Position numbers and translations under genes: made by a program. From positions 62,001-126,000 of the forward strand of contig NZ_QRDY01000005.1 of assembly GCF_003386205.1 (NCBI RefSeq): a DNA stretch of 64,000 nucleotides. The letters are read 5' to 3'. Every line of letters begins with the position of its first letter. Position 1 is the first letter of the stretch. Shown here one piece after another: positions 55,897 through 64,000 of the stretch. This stretch comes from Cohnella lupini. GTDB taxonomy: Bacteria > Bacillota > Bacilli > Paenibacillales > Paenibacillaceae. The notes under the pieces were generated by a model. That model searched no databases. It had not been told where the DNA came from and saw only the letters and a program-made list of their open reading frames with translations.

Positions 55897-55916
55897 TGTG
55901 TCGCCGCTATAAGGGC

Positions 55917-57599
55917 TCACCCTGATGTTCCAGGGGTGATCTGGCCCAGCTTCAACGCGAGATGAAGCTGCAGGCGATCTTCCGGATCATCGAGGGAAAC
56001 GCCAAGTATAGATTGTACCTTCTCCAAACGATAAACGATCGTGTTGTAATGAGCGTATAATCTCTCCGAAGTTAACTTAATGTTGCCGTTGCAACGGAAG
56101 AACATCTCCAACGTCTCCACTAAACGCCCCCCTCCTTTACGGTCCGCTAATTGCAGCGGCGCGGAGTACCGGGCAAGAAACTGCTCGCGCTCCTCCCCGG
56201 ACGGAATCAAATAAAGCAACGAATACACTCCAAGCCGGTCGTAGGAAACGATCTCGCCCGGAAGCCCGCACACATCGGCAACCTGACGCGCGCGCTTGGC
56301 TTGCGCCCAGCTACCTTGCAGGCCGTCGGAACGCTCGATCACTCTGCCCGCGAATAATTTCAATTCCCGATCTCCAAGCAACCCCCGAAGTTCGGCGAGC
56401 AATCTGTCGATCAATTGCGCGACCGCCTCATCCCTGTCCGTTCCCGCAAGAGGAATCTGACCAAATGGAAGAACAAGCGCCAAATCGTCTCCGATCGGAG
56501 CCGCGAGCAAGCCGTCCACGGACCGCAGCCTCTCGGATCGAAGTCTCCTTGCGATTTCCCTAAGCTTCTCAGGCGGTTCTGCCGAACGTCCACCGACCAG
56601 AATCGCGCACATCGGCGTTCCTTCGGGAATCGAGCATCCGCATACGTCAGCCCTTAACTTCCAATCCGCCTCCGACACGATTTTGCCGGATAACCAATCT
56701 TGAAGGAATTGATCCAGATATTTCCCTTCGACTTCTCGCACCGCTTCCACGTTCGCCAGCTCCAGACCGGCAAGCGAGGACAAGCGTTCTACGCTGAGCA
56801 CGTCGATCGGTTGGATATCTCGATTACGTTCTACCAACACCAAACATGCGTGCTTCATTCTCTTCGTCGGGATATGGCTCACATAAGTCCGATAAACGTT
56901 CTGCAGCAGCATAAAACCGTTGTTCGACCCTTTTCCCACCTGCCGGTACGTGAGGGACTGCAACAGCGGCCATACTTCGGTTGGCTCCGCGCTTCTCAGG
57001 CCCTTCGATAGCCACGGCTTGTCGTTCTCGCGTACGACGGATACCGGATTGTCCAGCATATCCTCCATAGCATCCAAAAAAGCATAAAGGCCGCTTCCGT
57101 CTAGAAGCAGACGGGACATGCTCTGAATGCGATTTTGCAAATCGGATAGCTGCGAGGTTTCTTGAGCCAGCACCCTTTCCATAACGATACTGACCACATC
57201 GGAAAATAAGGTATCGCCCGACAATTCGAGCAGCGGTAATCCTTGCTTCTCCGCTTCGGCTACAACTTCCGGAGGTACCTTTTCGAAATAGCTTATCGTT
57301 TTAATCCCAAGTCCGGACACTCCGCGCTTCACCAGCTCGGGTACCAGTTGCCGCAAAAGTTCAGGGTTGTCCTTGAACGGGTATCCCGTAGTCATGAGGA
57401 ATTCTCCCGGCCTAACCCAGGAGTTAAGATCGGGCGCTTCCATGATGTTGACCCGGGTGATGTCCCGCTGAATTCCTTTCGCGCCAGCCAGCAACCGTGC
57501 TTTCTTCAGCAACGGGATGGCAAGTAGGTCCTTGACTGTAAATGCGGCTTCCTCCGATTGGCTTCCGGGGAACGTTTCATTGCGCGGCAACATGGCCAT
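55917..57599 (-). CDS. PucR-family transcriptional regulator
   Basis: A 560-aa regulator. The N-terminal PucR domain (TVKDLLAIPLLKKARLLAGA, RPGEFLMTTGYPF) precedes a GGDEF-like middle part and a C-terminal helix-turn-helix (LVETLEMFFRCNGNIKLTSERLYAHYNTIVYRLEKV, quoted in pieces). B. subtilis PucR controls purine catabolism, but family members regulate many amino acid and amine pathways. The ATG at 57599 follows GGAGG. No metabolic gene is adjacent, so its target is unknown. Confidence 0.88.
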   Translation of the reverse strand: MAMLPRNETFPGSQSEEAAFTVKDLLAIPLLKKARLLAGAKGIQRDITRVNIMEAPDLNSWVRPGEFLMTTGYPFKDNPELLRQLVPELVKRGVSGLGIKTISYFEKVPPEVVAEAEKQGLPLLELSGDTLFSDVVSIVMERVLAQETSQLSDLQNRIQSMSRLLLDGSGLYAFLDAMEDMLDNPVSVVRENDKPWLSKGLRSAEPTEVWPLLQSLTYRQVGKGSNNGFMLLQNVYRTYVSHIPTKRMKHACLVLVERNRDIQPIDVLSVERLSSLAGLELANVEAVREVEGKYLDQFLQDWLSGKIVSEADWKLRADVCGCSIPEGTPMCAILVGGRSAEPPEKLREIARRLRSERLRSVDGLLAAPIGDDLALVLPFGQIPLAGTDRDEAVAQLIDRLLAELRGLLGDRELKLFAGRVIERSDGLQGSWAQAKRARQVADVCGLPGEIVSYDRLGVYSLLYLIPSGEEREQFLARYSAPLQLADRKGGGRLVETLEMFFRCNGNIKLTSERLYAHYNTIVYRLEKVQSILGVSLDDPEDRLQLHLALKLGQITPGTSG

Positions 57600-57949
57600 T
57601 GAGGGTACCTCCTTCATGTGGGTCCTGATCAAGATATTTAGATAACAATAGATACGTTAACTATAATGACGTTTAAGTGGATATAAAACCTCTTTCGCTC
57701 TTTATGTTATATTTTATTACACAATCGGGCGATTGTCTTTAGGTAATAATACTAGTAATAGTGAAATTTCAATATCGCAACCTCATATATTATATAATTC
57801 AGCCCAAACACGTGTCATGTTATATAACAAAATAGTTTATGAAATGCAAAGAAACCCAAGCGACGACGATATCGCTCGGGTTTCTTTATGAAAATCGATC
57901 CAGTGAATTCATTGTGCGATTGGGTGGTCGAGCAATAACGTTCTTGCCC
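57600..57949. promoter_or_regulatory. AT-rich 350-base intergenic region upstream of the PucR gene
   Basis: No gene is seen. It holds a 16-base near-perfect palindrome ACAATCGGGCGATTGT at 57721-57736, a perfect GTTATATAAC palindrome at about 57821-57830, several TATAAT-like runs, and the terminator of the next gene at 57847-57888. The ACAATCG palindrome could be an operator of the PucR regulator. Confidence 0.4.
57847..57888 (-). terminator. Terminator after the zinc-ribbon protein gene
   Basis: A 15-bp stem AAAGAAACCC.AGCGA with TCGCT.GGGTTTCTTT (one mismatch), T-rich on both outer sides. Confidence 0.8.
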
Positions 57950-58537
57950 CTAAGATTTACGGGTCGGCTGCCCGCATGCCGGGCAATAATGACTATCCGC
58001 GTACAAAGGAGTACCGCAGCTCTGACATATTTGGCGTTCGTCGGCGTAGCTTCTGGATGTCTCCGGCTCGTTATCTTCCGTGACGATTCCTTCGGTCGTA
58101 TCTCCCGCAACGGATTCATCCGGAACGATAGGATCGACCTGAATGGCCGATTTCTCGAACGGAATCGGTTCGGGCTCCGGGAATTTGTGGCCGCAGGATG
58201 AACAGAAACGGGTATCTTCCGCTAATCTCTTACCGCAAACGCAATCCTTCTCGTTGCGGATCGCTTTAATCCGATCGTCAAGCGACTCGATTTCGTTACG
58301 GATTGCCGTAATCTCTTCGCAGATAGGCATAACCTTCGATTGGGCTAAAGACAGATCATGAGCCAGGTAACCTTCATATACGGATTCGCCGATTGTCGCG
58401 AACAATTTATCTATTTCTTTGCGTTTACCCGATATTTGCGCGTTTAACCTCGTCACTTCCACGGTCTGTTGCGCTTTCTCGGTCGCCGTCGTAACCCCTT
58501 TGCTAACCGTATCCGAAATTTTCTTGAAGAAACTCAT
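57950..58537 (-). CDS. Zinc-ribbon protein with helical N-terminus
   Basis: A 195-aa protein. Residues about 1-90 form an amphipathic helical/coiled-coil region (FFKKISDTVSKGVTTATEKA, then SGKRKEIDKLFATIGESVYE). Two zinc ribbons follow: CVCGKRLAEDTRFCSSCG near residues 100-118 and CQSCGTPLYADSHYCPACG near the C-terminus, with an acidic linker between. The ATG at 58537 follows GGAG. Similar proteins are known only as hypothetical; partner unknown. Confidence 0.78.
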   Translation of the reverse strand: MSFFKKISDTVSKGVTTATEKAQQTVEVTRLNAQISGKRKEIDKLFATIGESVYEGYLAHDLSLAQSKVMPICEEITAIRNEIESLDDRIKAIRNEKDCVCGKRLAEDTRFCSSCGHKFPEPEPIPFEKSAIQVDPIVPDESVAGDTTEGIVTEDNEPETSRSYADERQICQSCGTPLYADSHYCPACGQPTRKS

Positions 58538-58630
58538 CAGACTACACTCCTCTCTACTGCTTATTATCTCATACGAGGCGACTCGAAACATGGTTCCAGA
58601 AGCCTTAATCGGGACGAGGAATAAATTGGA

Positions 58631-58679
58631 AAGCAAAGAAGACTCCCCGATACCGTGCAATTCCGGCTTCGGGGAGTCT
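58631..58679 (-). terminator. Terminator after the GH42 gene
   Basis: An 11-bp stem AGACTCCCCGA/TCGGGGAGTCT (58640-58650 with 58669-58679), followed by TCTTTG on the minus strand. Confidence 0.7.
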
Positions 58680-58690
58680 CCATCTATTTT

Positions 58691-60736
58691 TTAGTCGTCT
58701 AATTTAACGATCCATACATCCCGACCTGCTAATTCGGAGTTGCCGCTTAATTTCCTATCTGTCAGCAGATCAATTCCGCTCTTTTCCCCTAGCGAGACCT
58801 TCGATGGTTCCGCGTTATGGTTCATGACGAACAAATAACGGTTCCCGTCCTTCTCCCGCAGGGAAGTTTCTACGCCCTCAGGAGCAAATGCGACCAAAGG
58901 CTTAATATTCAGATCCGCGCATAGCTTCGTTAACCAGTCCTGCAGGAAAGCCGGCTCCGGGCTAGTCGCAACGTACCAAGCTTCTCCCGCGCCGAACTTG
59001 TTGACCGTAAGCGCAGGCATGCCGGCGTAGAAATCCTCTCCGTATTCCGCAACGGCTTCGGCGCTTTCGCAGTGGATGAGATCGCACAAAATTCCGCAGT
59101 CGTAAGCAGGCTTGAGTCCTTCCGATCCGGACTTCACGACGATCCGGTTGCTCTGTGTCGGCAACAGCGCATCGATCTCTTCCGACCAGATGCCCAATAG
59201 CTTGCGAAGCTCTCCAGGATATCCTCCAAGGGTAACGATGTCGTTCTCGTTGACGATTCCGCTGAAGAAAGTCGTAATAAAGGACCCGCCATTACGGACG
59301 TATTCTTCCAGCTTATCGGCCAAGCCCGGTTTAACCATATACATCACTGGTGCCAGAACAAGGTCGTACTTGCCGAGGTCGGCATCGATCCCCACGACGT
59401 CTACCGCGATATTCGCGCGATAGAAGGCATCGTAATATTTATGCAGCTCGTCTACGTATTTCAAAGCGACGCTTGGACCGCTGGACAATTCAACCGCCCA
59501 CCAGTTTTCCCAGTCGAATAGAATAGCGACTTTCGACTTCACGCGGGCGTCGATCAAGGTATCCCCTAGCTTGTGCAGCTCCGAGCCCAGCTCCGCGCAT
59601 TCGCGGAATACCCGGGTATTCTCGTGCCCAACATGCTCGATAACCGCCCCATGGTATTTCTCGCACGCGCCGACCGATCGCCTCAATTGGAAGAACAACA
59701 CCGTATCCGCCCCGCGAGCCACGGCTTGATAGCTCCAAAGCCTCATGACTCCGGGACGTTTCAACGAATTGTACGGCTGCCAGTTTTGCTGACTTGGCGT
59801 TTGCTCCATCAGCATAAACGGCTGATCGCCCTTCAAACCGCGCATGAGGTCGTGCATCATTGCCGTATAACTGAACGGAGTATCCAGCGACGGATAGTTG
59901 TCCCATGAAACGACGTCGAGATGTTTGGCCCACTTGTGATAATCCAATTCCTTGAACGCGCCCATTAGATTCGTCGTAACTTGAATATCCGGCGTATGCT
60001 TCTTAATGGCTTCATACTCAAGCTTATAGCAATCCAGCAAGCTATCGGACTGAAAGCGGGCATAATCCAAGGACAGACCTTGGAAGTTCGAAGCGGTGTT
60101 CCCGTTAAGCCCCTTCCATTCCTCGCTTAGCGAGCTCGGCGGAACGATCTCTTCCCAATCGTAGAACGTGTGGCCCCAGAATCCCGTATTCCATACGCGA
60201 TTCACGGTTTCGAGCGATCCGTAGCGTTCTTGGAGCCATTCCCGGAAAGCGGATGCGCAATTGTCGCAGTAGCAGTAGCCGCTATATTCATTGGAAATAT
60301 GCCAAACCAGCAATGCGGGATGGTCCTTATAGCGTTCCGCGAGACGTTCCGCCATCTTGGCGGAGTACTTGCGGTAAGTCGGGCTATTCTGGCAGGAATT
60401 ATGCCGGCCTCCGAATTTCCGCTTGCGGCCATCGAATCCTACTCTGAGGACGTCCGGATATTTGCGAGCCATCCACGCCGGATGAGCAGCCGTGCTGGTG
60501 GCCAAGCATACGCCGACGCCGTCCGCATGGAGCTTGTCCATCATCTCGTCCAACCATCCGAAATCGTACGTTTCCTCGTCAGGCTGGTTTTTCGCCCATG
60601 CGAAGACGTTAAGAGTCGCGACGTCGATCCCCGCTAGTTTAAACATCCGCAAATCTTCATCCCACACCGGCTTCTCCCACTGATCCGGATTATAGTCTCC
60701 GCCGTACCATATCTTAGGTTTGCTTGAATGAATCAT
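58691..60736 (-). CDS. GH42 beta-galactosidase
   Basis: A 681-aa family 42 glycoside hydrolase that removes terminal beta-galactose, often from arabinogalactan or galactan oligosaccharides. The acid/base Glu150 is in WHISNEYSG and the nucleophile Glu311 in FMLMEQTPS. Cys115, Cys155, Cys157 and Cys160 match the zinc cluster of the family. There is no signal peptide. The gene is divergent from an AraC regulator and ends at a terminator. Confidence 0.93.
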   Translation of the reverse strand: MIHSSKPKIWYGGDYNPDQWEKPVWDEDLRMFKLAGIDVATLNVFAWAKNQPDEETYDFGWLDEMMDKLHADGVGVCLATSTAAHPAWMARKYPDVLRVGFDGRKRKFGGRHNSCQNSPTYRKYSAKMAERLAERYKDHPALLVWHISNEYSGYCYCDNCASAFREWLQERYGSLETVNRVWNTGFWGHTFYDWEEIVPPSSLSEEWKGLNGNTASNFQGLSLDYARFQSDSLLDCYKLEYEAIKKHTPDIQVTTNLMGAFKELDYHKWAKHLDVVSWDNYPSLDTPFSYTAMMHDLMRGLKGDQPFMLMEQTPSQQNWQPYNSLKRPGVMRLWSYQAVARGADTVLFFQLRRSVGACEKYHGAVIEHVGHENTRVFRECAELGSELHKLGDTLIDARVKSKVAILFDWENWWAVELSSGPSVALKYVDELHKYYDAFYRANIAVDVVGIDADLGKYDLVLAPVMYMVKPGLADKLEEYVRNGGSFITTFFSGIVNENDIVTLGGYPGELRKLLGIWSEEIDALLPTQSNRIVVKSGSEGLKPAYDCGILCDLIHCESAEAVAEYGEDFYAGMPALTVNKFGAGEAWYVATSPEPAFLQDWLTKLCADLNIKPLVAFAPEGVETSLREKDGNRYLFVMNHNAEPSKVSLGEKSGIDLLTDRKLSGNSELAGRDVWIVKLDD

Positions 60737-60784
60737 CGAGGCACCTCGTTAGATGTAATAGGATAAAATGTCGATTTCTCTCTC

Positions 60785-60819
60785 ATTATATGTTTAATTA
60801 ATCCTATATCCTATATAAT
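60785..60819. promoter_or_regulatory. Divergent promoter region GH42/AraC
   Basis: TATAAT hexamers occur on the minus strand (60785-60790) and plus strand (60814-60819). Repeated AGGAT/ATCCTAT motifs lie near both and may be regulator sites. No strong -35 is visible, as expected for activated promoters. Confidence 0.4.
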
Positions 60820-60862
60820 AAAAGCGTAATTAGATATAACAATCCGGAGGTACACAGTTCAT

Positions 60863-61702
60863 ATGAGCTTTCATCGCATCGTTTCTCCCATACCGACCGA
60901 ATCATTGCCTTTGCAGACGGAAACGATCGGAATGAATCCGGATCAAGAATATATAGGGCGGCCCGAAGGCTACCCTTGCTTTCATTGGCTTCAGACCATC
61001 GAAGGGGAAGGAGAAATCGTTATACAAGGCACGGCAATCAAACTCCCCGAGAGAACCGGCATTCTTGTCCTTCCTCGAGTTCCGCATTCCTATCAGGCCA
61101 AGAGCCCGGTTTGGCAAACCGCTTACGTCACCTTCACCGGAACGATGGCGTCCAATCTTGCAATCGACCTGTATGGCGCCTATCCGGATAAGATCGCCTG
61201 GGACCGGAACGACGACGAAATAACGGAACAATTCGATCGCATTCTTCGACTCGCCGAGTCCGGAACGGATGTATCCGGATGGAAGAGCTCCGCGGAATTG
61301 TATCGTTTCCTGACCCTGCTCAAGACGAACGGAACAACCAATCGCCTGCCCTCCTTGTCGCGACGGTTGGAGAGAGTACAGCATTTGCTCGATTGGCTGG
61401 AAATAGAATATGCCAACCCCGATCTGGGATTGGCATTGATGGCCGAGCAATTGAATATTGGCGAACGTCAGATGAACGAGCGGTTCAAGGAGCTATTCGG
61501 CCAATCGGCCTACGCTTACTTGATTCAGCTAAGGCTCCGCAAAGCCAAGGAATGGCTACCTTCCCGCCCGGATTGGACCGTTCGCCGGATCGGAGAAGCC
61601 GTAGGCTTTCGGGACGCCAGCCACTTCGTCGCGACCTTCCGCCAGAACGAAGGGATGACTCCCGAGAAATACAGAAGGTTACATGGTTCTACTCCGACCT
61701 AA
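60863..61702 (+). CDS. AraC-family regulator
   Basis: A 279-aa regulator with an N-terminal cupin-type sensing domain (HWLQTIEGEGEIVIQGTAIK, GILVLPRVPHSYQ) and C-terminal double helix-turn-helix (LALMAEQLNIGERQMNERFKE and RRIGEAVGFRDASHFVATFRQ in part). It probably activates the divergent GH42 gene in response to a sugar. Its last eight codons overlap the end of the convergent DUF1361 gene. Confidence 0.88.
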   Translation: MSFHRIVSPIPTESLPLQTETIGMNPDQEYIGRPEGYPCFHWLQTIEGEGEIVIQGTAIKLPERTGILVLPRVPHSYQAKSPVWQTAYVTFTGTMASNLAIDLYGAYPDKIAWDRNDDEITEQFDRILRLAESGTDVSGWKSSAELYRFLTLLKTNGTTNRLPSLSRRLERVQHLLDWLEIEYANPDLGLALMAEQLNIGERQMNERFKELFGQSAYAYLIQLRLRKAKEWLPSRPDWTVRRIGEAVGFRDASHFVATFRQNEGMTPEKYRRLHGSTPT

Positions 61703-62428
61703 GTCGCTTGCTCCTATTTTCGCGTCGTCGGTTAGATGCACTTGATTCCTCCCCAAGATAAAGAGAGAGATATACACGATTAGGATTAAAGTGCCGAATA
61801 ACGCGGTAAAGATAGCCGAGCGGGCGTTAATTCCTTCGATAACCCCTTCGATCAGACTAAAAGGGCTTAACACGTCCCAACTATTAAATCTGCCGACCCT
61901 TCCAAGATATACTCCAAAACCGCCAAGGAAAGAGACGACCAAGATGAATCCCCATCCGACCCACGAGGCGATATAATGGGCCACTATGGAATGGAAATGC
62001 CTCATAGAGAGATAGCCGAGCAACAGCCCGCACCAGGAAAACAAGAAAAACAGCACCAAATCGAACCACAATAGCAAGCTCTGCTCATAAGAAGAGCCAT
62101 AGCTCGGACTGAAAATAAGGTGAATGAAATCGGTCGTTAAATACGGGGCATTCGGATATAAGAGAAGCCAAGCGACCCCGCAGCCGAGCAGTCCTACTGC
62201 AAGAAACGCCCCTTTCGCGATTCGGGTCAGCACGAGAGAGAACATGGAGACGACAAGCGGCAGCCACGCTAGAAAGAGATTCCACAGGAGAAACCGATAT
62301 TGATCATACTCCGTTTGAGACGCTCTTACGACGATGAGCACGGCGCATAGGACGGACGTCCCTGTCAGTACGTAAAACAAAGGGTCGATAATTGGTTTGG
62401 CGATCATTGGAACGTTTGACTTCCTCAT
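61679..62428 (-). CDS. DUF1361 membrane protein
   Basis: A 249-aa protein with seven or so transmembrane helices, matching the DUF1361 family through FLLWNLFLAWLPLVVSMFSL and WLLLYPNAPYLTTDFIHL, with the conserved NAPY motif. Function unknown. The ATG at 62428 is preceded by AAGGGG; a TTG one codon earlier is less well spaced. Its end overlaps the AraC gene by 24 bases in convergent orientation. Confidence 0.82.
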   Translation of the reverse strand: MRKSNVPMIAKPIIDPLFYVLTGTSVLCAVLIVVRASQTEYDQYRFLLWNLFLAWLPLVVSMFSLVLTRIAKGAFLAVGLLGCGVAWLLLYPNAPYLTTDFIHLIFSPSYGSSYEQSLLLWFDLVLFFLFSWCGLLLGYLSMRHFHSIVAHYIASWVGWGFILVVSFLGGFGVYLGRVGRFNSWDVLSPFSLIEGVIEGINARSAIFTALFGTLILIVYISLFILGRNQVHLTDDAKIGASDLGRSRTM

Positions 62429-62510
62429 CAAGTTGCCCCTTCCGGTTTAATCCACTCCAATACATTTTGTATCATTTTATCATAAAATGCAACTCTACCC
62501 AAATCTCCCG

Positions 62511-62561
62511 CAAAAGAAAAGAGAGGCTCCCTTCCCGAATCGGGACTTAGGTTCCTCTCCA
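62511..62561 (-). terminator. Terminator after the pilus gene cluster
   Basis: A stem GGAGAGG..CCTCTC with inner CCCGATTCGGG (about 62518-62561) followed by TTTTCTTTT on the minus strand. Confidence 0.78.
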
Positions 62562-62575
62562 TTATATGATTTATG

Positions 62576-63193
62576 TTATTCGTCGAATGGTAGAATTTCG
62601 CGATCGACCATATCCCGATAAGACGAGTCGTAATACGCCGTGAACATCAGATTAACGCTAATCGGTTTAGGCAAAGCTTCTTCCGTCTTGGGCTTGTTAA
62701 GGTCGAAGGAATCGATGACGAGAAGGCGGGGAAGTCGTTGCAACTGCGCGATCCAATTGACGATCGATGGGTATGTGCCCTGTAGCGCGACGGATATCTT
62801 CAGCTCGTTAACGGCAGGAAACGGACTTTCCGTATCGCCTGTCATTGCTTGCAACCCGTTCCCTTCCTGCATCGAAACCGTGACGTTTTCCAGGCTAACC
62901 CCATTGCTCTTTCCGAGAGAATTCAAATCCAGCAGCATCTGCTCCGTGTTATCGGAGAGCGGCAATGCCGCCTGGACGCTTTCCTGAGAGTATTCGGATT
63001 TGGTCTCGTTCTTCTCTTCGGTTTTTTGCAGAACCAATTCCACTTGTTTATCCAACCGTGCCAATTCATCGTTTTTCTCGGCTATTTTTCGGTCCGAAGG
63101 ACGTATCGCATACACGTAAAAAAGCAATAACAGGAGAAAACACATCGCCATGACGAGCAAGATAAGAGGACGGCTTTTATGGAGCGATTCCAT
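62576..63193 (-). CDS. Type IV pilus assembly protein PilO-like
   Basis: A 205-aa protein with one N-terminal transmembrane helix (LILLVMAMCFLLLLLFYVYAI), a coiled coil (about 30-65) and a ferredoxin-like C-terminal domain (VNELKISVALQGTYPSIVNW, ILVIDSF-like LLVIDSFDLNK). This is the PilO architecture; with PilM and PilN it forms the inner-membrane platform for a type IV pilus or pilus-like machine. It overlaps the preceding gene by 17 bases and ends the operon. Confidence 0.85.
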   Translation of the reverse strand: MESLHKSRPLILLVMAMCFLLLLLFYVYAIRPSDRKIAEKNDELARLDKQVELVLQKTEEKNETKSEYSQESVQAALPLSDNTEQMLLDLNSLGKSNGVSLENVTVSMQEGNGLQAMTGDTESPFPAVNELKISVALQGTYPSIVNWIAQLQRLPRLLVIDSFDLNKPKTEEALPKPISVNLMFTAYYDSSYRDMVDREILPFDE

Positions 63194-64000
63194 CGTTCCC
63201 CACCTCCGCTTTCTTGAATTGAACGGAATACGAAGCCACTTGTTTACTTATACCCGCGGATACGGTAACTCCCGGAGCACCTTCGGGCAATTCTTCTTCG
63301 GATTCGGGGCTTCGCAGAACGGCCGGCGTTTCTTCGGATAAATTTTGCAATTGCGCGTTATCGGCAAATGTCGTTCTTCGCAAATCGAACAAGTACCGGG
63401 AAGCGGACTCGATATCGGGCAGCACGACCGTAAGCGTAATTTGCTCCGCGCCGTTATATTGAATAGAAACGAGTTGTCCGCCTGCGGGAATAATATCGTT
63501 CAATTCCTTCATCGCCGCGATTGCGTCCCTTCTATGTTCCCTAACTTTCTCGATAACCTCTAGCGGATTCGTCCGCGCCGCTTGTCCATCCTGCTGGTTG
63601 ATCGCCATGAGGCCGTTCTCCAGCAGAAGAAGTCTCTCGTCCAATCTCTTAATTTGATCCTCTTTATTCGATAACACCGACTTGTTATCCATATACGTAT
63701 AACCTGCGGCCGCTAGACCGATAACCCACGCGATCGCCAATACGGATAGAATTACGGGCAAAGATTTCGCGTCCTTGTCCGTCCCCGGCATTAAATTGAT
63801 TCGTTGTCGAGACCCTCTTTGCAATGCGAGCCCCATGGCCACTCGACCGATATCCGATCCGAGAGCGGATTTATTCGCGTTAACGTCTTCGAATTCCGCG
63901 ATGCCTGCGCTGATCTCCGACTGAGTCTGCGCGAGCTCGGCAAGAAGCTGGGAGCTGCCTGCTTCCGAACCGACGATGATGGCTTGTTTGATTTTGGAAT
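63177..64000 (-). CDS. Fused PilM-PilN pilus assembly protein (N-terminus beyond window)
   Basis: The PilN part (about 220 aa) starts RQRINLMPG, has one transmembrane helix (LPVILSVLAIAWVIGLAAAGY), a coiled coil and a ferredoxin-like domain. Upstream in the same frame, with no stop to the window edge, is the C-terminal end of PilM: AIIVGSEAGSSQLLAELAQT, then GSDIGRVAMGLALQRG, where PilM proteins usually end. So the gene reads as a PilM-PilN fusion. A GTG at 63848 could start a separate PilN, but no ribosome site precedes it and the PilM sequence runs through. PilM is the cytoplasmic actin-like partner that normally binds the PilN N-terminus. Confidence 0.75.
   Translation of the reverse strand, partial: SKIKQAIIVGSEAGSSQLLAELAQTQSEISAGIAEFEDVNANKSALGSDIGRVAMGLALQRGSRQRINLMPGTDKDAKSLPVILSVLAIAWVIGLAAAGYTYMDNKSVLSNKEDQIKRLDERLLLLENGLMAINQQDGQAARTNPLEVIEKVREHRRDAIAAMKELNDIIPAGGQLVSIQYNGAEQITLTVVLPDIESASRYLFDLRRTTFADNAQLQNLSEETPAVLRSPESEEELPEGAPGVTVSAGISKQVASYSVQFKKAEVGNDGIAP

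Noticed and set aside
57781-57840. CRISPR-like or direct-repeat array in the AT-rich gap
   Set aside because: The repetition is simple A/T composition, with no regular unit and spacer.

Overview
The window reads as chromosomal DNA of a spore-forming Gram-positive rod of the Paenibacillaceae (Paenibacillus/Cohnella type). The reasons are the sporulation genes (spo0A, spoIVB, spoIIIAA-AH, ger, gerP, splB), strong AGGAGG-type ribosome binding sites with many TTG/GTG starts, a T-box leader, and glycosidase genes paired with AraC regulators. The central block from about 10 kb to 41 kb follows the Bacillus subtilis gene order from spo0A back to mntR (spo0A, spoIVB, recN, ahrC, tlyA, dxs, ispA, xseBA, folD, nusB, asp23, accCB, spoIIIAH-AA, yqhV, efp, yqhT, yqhS, yqhR, yqhQ, mntR). 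Assignments there rest on both sequence and position. No rRNA, tRNA, CRISPR array, insertion sequence or prophage is visible.

Layout. 0-3 kb: a response regulator cut by the window edge, a membrane-anchored PrsA-like foldase and an AraC regulator. 3-5.4 kb: a GH31 alpha-xylosidase divergent from that regulator. 5.5-9.6 kb: a four-gene spore germinant-receptor operon in the order D-B-A-C. 9.7-12.5 kb: a small unknown gene, spo0A with two TGTCGAA boxes upstream, and spoIVB. 12.6-25.8 kb: DNA repair, arginine regulation, isoprenoid synthesis, exonuclease VII, folate, NusB, envelope-stress (Asp23/AmaP) and acetyl-CoA carboxylase genes, all on the minus strand. 26-31.9 kb: the eight spoIIIA genes, which build the channel between mother cell and forespore, behind a good sigma-E promoter. 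32-41.3 kb: phosphosulfolactate synthase, a DUF441 membrane protein, aspartokinase with an internal beta-subunit start, efp, a peptidase, aroQ, yqhR/yqhQ, a patatin lipase and mntR.

41.4-53 kb: spore photoproduct lyase, a CcdA-like protein, a zinc ABC transporter (znuBCA), a CHASE3 hybrid histidine kinase, a CBS protein, metG with its T-box leader, yidD and a Zur-type regulator that probably controls znu. 52.5-55.9 kb: a spore-coat and germination cluster (CotD-like, GerT-like, gerPABCDE without gerPF, YjcZ-like). 55.9-64 kb: a PucR regulator, a zinc-ribbon protein, a GH42 beta-galactosidase divergent from an AraC regulator, a DUF1361 membrane protein, and the end of a type IV pilus operon in which pilM and pilN appear to be one continuous reading frame.

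The window is mostly conserved core, and I see no convincing wholly new multi-gene system. The observations most worth checking are the PilM-PilN fusion, the absence of gerPF from the gerP operon, the repeat-bearing tail on SpoIIIAA, a perfect 23-bp inverted repeat at 33.3 kb, the hairpin between spoIIIAB and spoIIIAC, and the unknown membrane-anchored protein between tlyA and argR.
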